DNA of 30,982 nucleotides from JAGVWT01 sp964538405 (GTDB taxonomy: Archaea; Nanobdellota; Nanobdellia; Pacearchaeales; GW2011-AR1). This document shows, piece by piece, positions 22,563-29,319 of the stretch. The DNA lies in assembly GCA_964538405.1 (NCBI GenBank), contig CAZIET010000004.1, forward strand, positions 1-30,982, in the 5' to 3' direction. Under the pieces are notes generated by a model. That model saw nothing but the letters and a program-made list of their open reading frames with translations, had not been told where the DNA came from and made no database searches. Within the stretch, counting starts at the first letter, position 1, and every line of letters begins with the position of its first letter. The translations under genes were made by a program, and so were the position numbers.

Positions 22563-25500
22563 ATGCAATTCAAAGAGGGAAGTCCGTTGTACTCATCGGA
22601 AGTACAAAGAGAAGGTGGGGAAGATGTGCTTTATATCAATTTTTTAGGTGCCCCTTACGTTCCAAACTTTACAGACTATTCCGAAGTCATGGAAAGGACA
22701 ATCGATGCCCTCATTGAGAATCCAAATGTCTCCAGTATCGTGGTCGTGCAGCAGAAAAACTACAATTATGACTTTACAGAAACTTCTATGTTGTTAGAAG
22801 TAGCTCAGATCTACATTTATTTGCTAAAACAAGAAAAGATTCTGTCACAGGAAAGACTTACATCCCTATATGAACAGTTTTTTTCACAAAGGTACAATGA
22901 AGTTTTCTACTTTTTGATGTTGTTGAAGAAAGATCCAATAGCTGCCTATGGTCAATTAAAGAAAATTTTGATGGAAGCCAATATCTTGTTGAATAAATTA
23001 GGGCAAGCTTTCAAAGCAGATCAGAAAAACTACATTTTACTCATGGAAAGAGTCCTTGCTTTGATGGAAAAAACTAAATTAATCCAAACGGCAGTTCCAT
23101 ATCTAGCTAATTACCAGCAAGGTGACAGACAAATATATTCCAGCATTTTCAAAGCGGATGTAATTCCCAATTTTACATTCACAAGATTGGTATCCGATTT
23201 GCCGGATGATGCGGAAATAGTTGATCAGTACAAAATTGCAGAAGGATATGATGAGTCTCTTGTAACAATAATGAAACAGAAAACCCAGTCCAAACTGTTT
23301 TACCACATTATTCCTCCTGAGAACACTCTTGGAGAGGATCATAACATGCTTCTTAATCTTGCTAGAAGCGTCTTGATTGAACATCAGCCAAAGGCAGAAG
23401 AATTCGTTGATACAGAAAGAACAAGACAGGTATTTTTCAATATTTCAAGAGACTTGCTTTCTGATTTGTCAAGCACAAAAGGAATAAAGCTGGGTTATTC
23501 TGATTTGAATAAACTTGCTTCAATTTTAGTTAGACATACAATCGGATTCGGGATACTTGAGATTTTGTTACAGGACAAGAGATTGCAGGATATTATGTTG
23601 AATGCCCCTATTTCAATGAACACAGTTTTTGTAAGGCATGAAGATCATGATGAATGCTCAACAAATATTTTGCCAAGCCAGGAAGATGCGGATTCATGGG
23701 CGGCAAAGTTCAGAATGATTTCTGGAAGGCCATTGGATGAGGCAAACCCTATTCTTGACACTCAGTTGGCAATTGGAAAAATAAATTCAAGAATTGCAAT
23801 AATACAGAATCCTCTTTCTCCAGACGGTTTGGCTTATGCAATAAGAAGACATAGGGAGCAACCTTGGACTCTTCCATTGTTTGTAAAGAAGAAAATGCTT
23901 ACTCCCCTTGCTGCAGGATTACTTAGCTTTTTGATAGATGGATCCAGATGTATTCTTGTAAGCGGTACTAAAAGTTCAGGAAAGACTTCTCTATTAGGAA
24001 GCTTGATGCTGGAAATAATCCCCAAATACAGAATAATAACTGTTGAAGATAGTGTTACTGGAGACAACCAAATTATTATTAAAGAGAATGGAAAATTTAG
24101 AAAAGTCTCAATTGGTGAGTTTATTAATACGCGACTCAAAAAGAATGGTTATACTGAAGCGACTGGTCACGAAAAAAATTATAATGAAGATGATGTTGAG
24201 GTATTTTCAATAGATAAGGATGGCAAAGTAGTATTGTCAAAACCAAGTTATTTTATTAGGCATAAGGTCTCGAAGAAAATTTATGAAATAGTCACGACGT
24301 CTGGAAAAAAAATAAAAGTTACAGGAGATCATTCTCTATTTGGATTAGATGAAAAAAACATACTTAAGGAAGTAAAACCTAAAAATTTGAAAAATGGCGA
24401 TTTTATTGCAATTCCATCAAAATTACCGTTTAATGAGTTTTTAGATCATATTGATTTATGTGATTATTTTTCTGGGCTTAATAAAAAATGGTTTGTTATG
24501 GGGACTGATTTAAGAGATTATCTTTATGAAAATAGAAATAGAATATCTGAATTAGGATATGCCTCTAAATATAAAAAGGGAACAATTCAAAACTGGTTTA
24601 GAAAGGGTATTTTACCAATAAGAATATTTGAAAAGATAAAGCATGATTTGGACCATAGCAATCTTTTCTTGAAGGGAATGGCAAGTTCCGGGAGAATCCC
24701 ATTAATTATTAATCTTGACGAGTCATTTCTTAATTTTGTTGGATTGTGGCTTGCGGATGGATGCTATGATAAAAACTCAGTCATAATATCTGTTATGGAG
24801 CAGGAGAACAAGAATGTTGTAAAAACCATAGCAGACAGGTTTAATGCTAAGGTTAAGGAGCATAGTGATAAATTTTCCTCANNNNNNNNNNNNNNNNNNN
24901 NNNNNNNNNNNNNTTAAAGGGGGTAATGCAGGAAATTCTTGGGCTTAAAGGAAACTCTTATACAAAGAAAATGCCTTCCTGGACATACAATCTTTCCAAT
25001 AAGCAAGCAGGATGGCTCTTGAAAGGATTTTATAGTGGTGATGGGTATGCGTCTGATAAAGAAGTATCTTTTGCAAGCTGCTCAAAAGAACTTGTTGATG
25101 ATATTGTTACTTTGTTGCTAAGATTTGGGATAACAGCAAGAATTTCAGGTATGAGAGAAAGAGACAAAACAATTGGATGTAGAATAGGTTCTACAAACAT
25201 GCTTAAAATATTTGAGGAAAATATTGGATTTTTAGTTGAATCTAAAGAAATAAACCTAAGAAAATTAACCTCCAGAATATCTACACACGACACAACTGAT
25301 GTAATTCCCATATCATTAAAGGCAAAAGAGGAGTTAAGTGAAATATTTGGAAATGATTTTAACAAAAACGATTATATAAATCGTGGCAATAATATTGGTA
25401 GGAAACAATTGCTTAAGTTTATTCAGAAACTTCCTTCTAATGCACCAAATCCAATTTGTTTTTCAAAGAAAGTAATTGATGCAGAGATTTTTTGGGATAA

Positions 25501-26398
25501 AGTAAAAAAAGTAGAGGTAGTTTCAGAAGGAGGCTATGTTTATGATATTTCTGTGCCAGGTCATGAGAACTTTATATGTAATAACATTCTTGCCCATAAT
25601 ACTCAAGAACTTCCTATAAATGCGATGAGAAAATTGAACTATGATATTCTAAGCATGAAAGTAAGGTCTGCATTGATGTCTGGAAGCTCAGAAGTTTCAG
25701 CTGATGATGGAATTAGGACATCACTAAGATTGGGAGATTCTGCCTTGATAGTTGGAGAAGTGAGGAGCCTAGAGGCAAAAGCTTTGTGGGAGGCTATGCG
25801 TGTTGGTTCGCTGGCGAATGTTGTTGCTGGAACGATTCATGGTGCCAGTCCCTATGGTGTGTTTGACAGGGTTGTAAATGACTTGGAAGTTCCTGCCACA
25901 AGTTTCAAGGCTACAGACATAATTGTTGTTGCTAATCCGATAAAATCTCCTGATGGATTGCATTCAGTGAAAAGAGTTGTTCAGATTGCAGAAGTAAGAA
26001 AGCATTGGAAAAAAGATCCCAATGATGAAAAAGGATTTGTTGATCTGATGAAGTATAATGTTGATACGGACATGCTTGAACCAAGCGATGATCTGATCAA
26101 TGGAGACTCAGAAATAATAAAAGACATTGCCGGAAACATCAAAGGTTGGGCTGGAAACTGGGATGCTGTTTGGGACAATATTGTATTAAGGGGAAAGATA
26201 AAGGAAGAAATTGTAAAGATGGCAACAAAGCTAGGGGATGATAGTCTGCTTGAGGCTGAGTTTACTGTTTTGAGTAATAATGCTTTCCACAAAATATCAG
26301 ATTCTGTAAGGCAAGAATTTGGTTTGCCATTATCTGAAAAAGTATTTCCTGAGTGGCAAAGTTGGCTCAATCAACAAATAAAAGGGAGAAAAATCTAG
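22563..26398 (+). CDS. Type II/IV secretion ATPase (TadA/GspE/KlbA type), intein-containing precursor
   Basis: Hexameric secretion ATPase that would power a pilus or type II-like system at the cytoplasmic membrane. The N-extein is 496 residues: an archaeal N-terminal domain of about 280 residues, then the N2 domain and Walker A GTKSSGKTS near 466-474. The Asp box is split: ...IITVED ends the N-extein and TQELP opens the 265-residue C-extein. Walker B is SALIVGEVRS, and the His box is VAGTIHGASPYG. Removing the intein gives about 761 residues and a normal VEDTQELP Asp box. A 32-N gap lies inside the intein; flanking frames agree if the true gap is a multiple of three. Its usual membrane partner starts 2.9 kb downstream at 29316. 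Confidence 0.92.
24051..25600 (+). mobile_element. Intein with LAGLIDADG homing endonuclease in the secretion ATPase
   Basis: The intein begins at Ser (SVTGDNQII, the equivalent of CVTGD) directly after VED and ends ...ICNNILAHN before Thr of TQELP. Visible blocks: N-terminal block A; block B TGDHSLFG (about 24324-24347); LAGLIDADG-type helix 1 FVGLWLADG (about 24734-24760); helix 2 LLKGFYSGDG (about 25016-25045); and the C-terminal blocks VYDISVPGHENF and LAHN. Splicing residues are therefore Ser1, terminal His-Asn, and Thr as +1 nucleophile. About 506 residues are visible plus the gap. It interrupts the Asp box, which is essential for ATP hydrolysis, so the enzyme depends on splicing. Related archaeal KlbA ATPases are known intein hosts; whether the insertion site is the same is unknown. 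Confidence 0.93.
24882..24913. other. Assembly gap (32 Ns) inside the intein endonuclease
   Basis: The gap falls between the two LAGLIDADG motifs. The upstream frame ends exactly at 24881 and the downstream frame resumes at 24914, so an intact gene needs a gap length divisible by three; 32 is an estimate. About 10 to 11 residues missing would fit the usual motif spacing. Confidence 0.9.
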
Positions 26399-26437
26399 CC
26401 AACTTTTTACTACTTCGCCCAAGCTTGGTCAAAGTAA

Positions 26438-26482
26438 TGGCAGAAATGGTTGAATGAAGAAGTGAAGAAAAAGAAAGTTTGA
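26438..26482 (+). pseudogene. Degraded second copy of the ATPase C-terminus
   Basis: This 45-bp stretch translates as WQKWLNEEVKKKKV followed by a stop. The real ATPase ends WQSWLNQQIKGRKI followed by a stop: same length, six identical residues of fourteen, and conservative changes elsewhere. It is preceded by a stop in the same frame, so it is not part of the ATPase. The 40 bp between the two copies carry the palindrome CCAAGCTTGG (26419-26428). Confidence 0.55.
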
Positions 26483-26496
26483 AAGATTTAAAAGAA

Positions 26497-27318
26497 TTAA
26501 TTTCTCCTTGATTTTCTTTTAATAGCTCTTTTTCTAGATTTCTTTTTAGAAGAACTTTTCTTTGACTTTCTTATTAGAAAAAATCCAGCAACCAAACCAA
26601 TTACCACCAAGAATCCTCCGACGAAATTACTTGTTGAATTGTTTAGATTGAGAATTGTATTCCCCGTAAAATTTAGAGAAAGAAAAAATGATCCTAATGC
26701 TAATCCCGCAATCCCAAAAATCATCAAACTAGTAGTCACACGACCCTCCAAACTCCTTCCCACATTTGCGTCGTAATCCCTGAGAAATTCACTTATCTCT
26801 TTTGAAAGTTTAGTTTTCTCTTTACCATTTGGGATTCTATCAACCCTCTTTTTTATCCCCCCAAGCATTTTCTTAACACCATTATCTCCCAAAATTTCTC
26901 TTAATTCCCCATAATGAAGAACATTTACTCGGTATAGATCATCCAAAACCTCTAGACTACGATCAGTCTTATTTCCTTTTCTATACTCGTCTGCAATAGT
27001 TAAGTAAGAATTAAATATATCTATTACAGCTTGATCTTCTTTTGAGTAATCACTTTCTAAAAAACCAGATATAATCTTGAAAACCTGGTTTGTGTTGTGA
27101 TAACTGTCTGAGTCCCGAATGGCACGAGTTAAATCATTCATCGTAGCACCAGAACCTTCACTTTTTTCATATGCTTTTCTTGCCTTCTCTTTTATCTGTT
27201 TCTCCGTAAGTTGATTAAATCGGCCTTCTCTAAGCTGTTCTAATTCATATCTGTGTTCAGACACTCCTTGTCTTGCTGCGTTCCTAGCAGAACTCTGTCT
27301 TTTTTTATTAGATATCAT
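26497..27318 (-). CDS. Membrane-anchored protein of unknown function, basic C-terminus
   Basis: A 273-residue protein. Residues 1-190 are charged and helical with a basic start. Two membrane spans follow (about 196-216 and 232-249), joined by a short loop rich in N-x-T/S sequons (LNFTGN ... NNSTSNF). The last 24 residues are almost all Lys, Arg and Ser. The loop-plus-span-plus-basic-tail ending looks like a C-terminal anchor I associate with DPANN surface proteins, but there is no N-terminal signal peptide. ATG 27318 is chosen over an upstream TTG at 27351; a TATA-like TTTATATATC lies about 43 bp upstream, implying a short leader. No family is recognised. It is the first gene of the island between the ATPase and tadC. 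Confidence 0.65.
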   Translation of the reverse strand: MISNKKRQSSARNAARQGVSEHRYELEQLREGRFNQLTEKQIKEKARKAYEKSEGSGATMNDLTRAIRDSDSYHNTNQVFKIISGFLESDYSKEDQAVIDIFNSYLTIADEYRKGNKTDRSLEVLDDLYRVNVLHYGELREILGDNGVKKMLGGIKKRVDRIPNGKEKTKLSKEISEFLRDYDANVGRSLEGRVTTSLMIFGIAGLALGSFFLSLNFTGNTILNLNNSTSNFVGGFLVVIGLVAGFFLIRKSKKSSSKKKSRKRAIKRKSRRN

Positions 27319-27410
27319 TATAACTCTCTTTAATGAGTAATACAAAGACAAGATATATAAATCCTATCAAGCAATATATTTAAATTATTTAAGGCTGAAA
27401 AACAAGAAGA

Positions 27411-27612
27411 TTAATCATAAAATCTTCTATATCTATCAACATAACATTTATATTCAAATTCATTATCTTCCCTTTTTGTCTTCTCTATTAATCTAAGTAT
27501 TTCTTTAGATCTAATGGCTCTGACTTTTAGATAGGCTTCAGACATTCCATAGAAAAAGTTTTTTATTTTAAGGTTATTCTTGGAGTCTATTTTTGTTAAT
27601 TCTTCCGCAAGA
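27411..27612 (-). pseudogene. ORF truncated at the left end of the IS200 element
   Basis: The minus strand is open for about 65 codons upstream of a TAA at 27411-27413, encoding a Lys/Glu/Arg-rich helical segment that includes EAYLKVRAIRSKEILRLIEK and ends DRYRRFYD. The frame runs to the right into the IS hairpin at 27616-27635 and stops at 27654-27656 inside the element, with no good start codon. The best reading is the C-terminal end of a gene cut off by the insertion. The family is not recognised. A short protein-like fragment on the same strand at about 28195-28266 (NYLREKLLINVIEAMFKY) may be another remnant. Confidence 0.4.
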
Positions 27613-27615
27613 AAT

Positions 27616-27635
27616 CCGCTTGCTTTAGCTTGCGG
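27616..27635. repeat. IS200 left-end hairpin
   Basis: CCGCTTGCTTTAGCTTGCGG folds with CCGC/GCGG and GCT/AGC pairs around a two-T internal mismatch. An alternative pairing uses TCCGCAAG at 27604-27611 with CTTGCGGA at 27629-27636. Confidence 0.65.
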
Positions 27636-27679
27636 ATGAATTGCGTCTGATTTTTATTTCTAAAAATCTTTATCCTAGC

Positions 27680-27696
27680 AGTCGGGATACTCGACT
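27680..27696. repeat. Hairpin in the tnpA leader
   Basis: AGTCGGGATACTCGACT forms a stem with one mismatch and a 3-base loop, about 60 bp upstream of the tnpA ATG. IS200 elements often carry a leader hairpin that limits transposase expression; that role is inferred. Confidence 0.45.
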
Positions 27697-27754
27697 TCTG
27701 AAAATCGCAATCTTAGTTGTGACTTTCTTCTAAATAAATCTTTTGGAGACAAAA

Positions 27755-28177
27755 ATGGAATACGAAAAACATGATCATAGCGTCGGCATCATGATGCTTC
27801 ATCTTGAATGGTGCACAAAATACAGATACAAAATGTTCGGAAAATATGAATACAAAAACTTGATTTCCGCATACATAAAACGTGCAGCTTCGCTGCACAA
27901 CATAAAAATAATGGAAATCAACATCCAGCCAGAACACATACATTGCATTGTCAGTGTTTCTTTTGCCTTTTCAGCATCGAAAGTTTTGCAAATTCTGAAG
28001 GGGGTTTCCGCAAAACTTTTCTTCCAATACCATGAAAAAGCTAGGCTAAGATATCCTCGTGGGCATTTGTGGAGTCGTGGAAAGTTTGCATCCAGCGTCG
28101 GGTTTGTGCAACTTGAGGTAGTTCAAAACTATGTCAGAAATCAGGACATCCATCATTCAGGAAACCGCACACTTTAG
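27755..28177 (+). CDS. tnpA: IS200-family Y1 transposase TnpA
   Basis: A 140-residue HUH transposase that moves single-stranded DNA. The metal-binding HUH motif is HIH at 61-63 (QPEHIHCIVSV). The catalytic Tyr is probably Tyr126 in VVQNYVRNQ. The opening HLEWCTKYRYKMF and the central FFQYHEKARLR ... LWSRGKFASSVG are typical of the family. Length is normal and both catalytic motifs are present, so it is probably active. ATG 27755 is preferred to a TTG at 27743; GGAG at 27745-27748 is a good ribosome binding site at the right distance, unlike most genes here, which is consistent with foreign origin. Confidence 0.93.
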   Translation: MEYEKHDHSVGIMMLHLEWCTKYRYKMFGKYEYKNLISAYIKRAASLHNIKIMEINIQPEHIHCIVSVSFAFSASKVLQILKGVSAKLFFQYHEKARLRYPRGHLWSRGKFASSVGFVQLEVVQNYVRNQDIHHSGNRTL

Positions 28178-28184
28178 TGTGCGG
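28165..28184. repeat. IS200 right-end hairpin
   Basis: CCGCACACTTTAGTGTGCGG is a perfect 8-bp stem with a TTTA loop, overlapping the last codons of tnpA. It shares CCGC, the TTTA loop and GCGG with the left end. Confidence 0.8.
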
Positions 28185-28263
28185 AGGATGTCATCTAATA
28201 TTTAAACATTGCTTCGATAACATTTATTAACAATTTTTCTCTTAGGTAATTGAGGAAAAAGAG

Positions 28264-28299
28264 ATGTCAAACAAACCTACTAGATAGTATTTGAAAAAC
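28264..28299 (+). pseudogene. Degraded copy of the tadC 5' end
   Basis: The ATG at 28264 followed by TCAAACAAACCTA, then TAGAT, TATT, TGAA matches the real tadC start at 29322 (ATG CCC AACAAACCTA, GTAGAT, TATT, CTGAA) with small deletions. Translation gives MSNKPT and then goes out of frame, against MPNKPSVDDIL in the intact gene. The MNT-HEPN cassette lies between the two copies. Confidence 0.5.
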
Positions 28300-28300
28300 A

Positions 28301-28330
28301 TTTATAAACTTTAGTTTACACATATAAACT
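28301..28330 (+). promoter_or_regulatory. Promoter and probable operator of the MNT-HEPN operon
   Basis: TTTATAAAC (28301-28309) is a TATA box 30 bp before the ATG. Overlapping it is the palindrome TAAACTTTAGTTTA (28305-28318), a TAAACT half-site facing its complement across TT. A third TATAAACT (28323-28330) abuts the ATG. The MNT protein has a winged-helix domain, so these half-sites are good candidates for autoregulation. Confidence 0.6.
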
Positions 28331-28879
28331 ATGGTAAATATATATAAACAAAAGCTAACAAAACTCCAGCAGGAAATATTAAGGGTGCTTTTTGTTTATA
28401 CTGGAACTCCTTTAAATGCCAGAAAAATATCGCAATTGCTTGAAGTTTCCCATCCAGCGATATCAAAGGCCCTTCCATTAATGAAAAAAGAAGGCCTGAT
28501 GAAAATGGAAAAAGACAAGGATTCTGGAAGGCTTTCTATAGAGTTGAACAGTGATTCCCATAAAGTTATGCAATTGAAGAGGGTGGATAACTTAAAGCTG
28601 ATTTATGAGTCTGGATTAGGGGATTTTCTTGAAAAAGAATTTGCTGGGGCAGTGATTATTCTATTTGGAAGCTATTCACGAGGTGAAGATACCATAAAAT
28701 CAGACATAGACATCGCTGTAATCGGAAGAAAAGACAAACCATTTGATGTAGAAAAGTTCGAGTTAATCTTAAAGAGAGAAATAAACATAAATTTTTATGA
28801 TTCATTTGATGGTATCCATAAAAATCTCAAAGAGAATCTTTTTAATGGAATTGTCCTTTATGGTGGTGTGAAATTATGA
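28331..28879 (+). CDS. Winged-helix + MNT nucleotidyltransferase (antitoxin of MNT-HEPN pair)
   Basis: A 182-residue two-domain protein. Residues about 8-75 form a winged helix (MarR/ArsR-like: ARKISQLLEVSHPAISKALPLMKKEGLMK). Residues about 100-180 form a minimal nucleotidyltransferase with GSYSRGEDTIKSDIDIAV at 113-130, giving the GS-x10-D-x-D signature (Gly113, Ser114, Asp125, Asp127). In characterised MntA-HepT systems the MNT antitoxin AMPylates the HEPN toxin. The fused DNA-binding domain suggests it also represses its own promoter. Its stop overlaps the HEPN start by ATGA. Motifs are intact. Confidence 0.9.
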   Translation: MVNIYKQKLTKLQQEILRVLFVYTGTPLNARKISQLLEVSHPAISKALPLMKKEGLMKMEKDKDSGRLSIELNSDSHKVMQLKRVDNLKLIYESGLGDFLEKEFAGAVIILFGSYSRGEDTIKSDIDIAVIGRKDKPFDVEKFELILKREININFYDSFDGIHKNLKENLFNGIVLYGGVKL

Positions 28880-29319
28880 AAGCAATAAAAAAATTTGAGA
28901 ATTTCATAAGACGAGGAATTGTAAAAAAGCAGAGTCCTGATAATTCAAGATCAGAATTTCTGGTCAAAGAGTCAGAAAAAACTTACAATTCTCTATTAAG
29001 ACAAGTTAGCAAAATTGGAATTGAAGATGAAAATGCTAATGGTTATGTGAAATTGTGTCATGATGTCCTGACTGAATTGATAAGGGCAAAAATGCTTTTA
29101 GATGGATATAATGCTTCTGGTTTTGGGGCACATGAGGCAGAGATATCATACTTACGAAATCTTGGATTTAATGAAAGCGAAGTCCAATTTGCAGATCAAA
29201 TAAGATTTTTTAGGAATGGAATTCTTTATTATGGGACGGTCCTTGACAAAGAGTATGCAGAAAAGGTTTTGTCTTTTACAAAAATAAATTACTTCAAACT
29301 AAAAGATTTGATTAAATGA
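28876..29319 (+). CDS. HEPN-domain protein (toxin of MNT-HEPN pair)
   Basis: A 147-residue all-helical HEPN protein, translationally coupled to the MNT gene by a 4-bp overlap. The family's catalytic R-x4-6-H motif is expected at the C-terminal helix; here it reads RNGILYYG with Arg113 present and Tyr118 where the His should be. Canonical HEPN toxins are RNases that cut tRNA or mRNA; loss of the His makes ordinary RNase activity doubtful. Archaeal HEPN proteins with a similar RN...YYG ending exist in my recollection, so this may be a distinct subfamily. The stop overlaps the tadC ATG at 29316. Confidence 0.82.
   Translation: MKAIKKFENFIRRGIVKKQSPDNSRSEFLVKESEKTYNSLLRQVSKIGIEDENANGYVKLCHDVLTELIRAKMLLDGYNASGFGAHEAEISYLRNLGFNESEVQFADQIRFFRNGILYYGTVLDKEYAEKVLSFTKINYFKLKDLIK

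Larger units (their letters stand above)
27604..28190. mobile_element. IS200-type insertion sequence (single tnpA)
   Basis: About 0.58 kb containing an intact Y1 transposase flanked by subterminal hairpins at 27616-27635 and 28165-28184. Both hairpins have the form CCGC...TTTA...GCGG and are preceded by GAAA, as expected for left and right ends of the IS200/IS605 family. No tnpB gene is present, so this is the IS200 subgroup. Exact ends are uncertain because this family makes no target duplication and has no terminal inverted repeats. Confidence 0.8.

Noticed and set aside
26419..26428. Palindrome CCAAGCTTGG as an attachment site or operator
   Set aside because: It is a single 10-bp copy with no second occurrence seen at the other side of the island, so it is not enough evidence for a site.
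27420..28330. CRISPR array or TnpB/omega-RNA element around the IS
   Set aside because: Only one tnpA and two terminal hairpins are present. There is no tnpB reading frame and there are no regularly spaced repeats.
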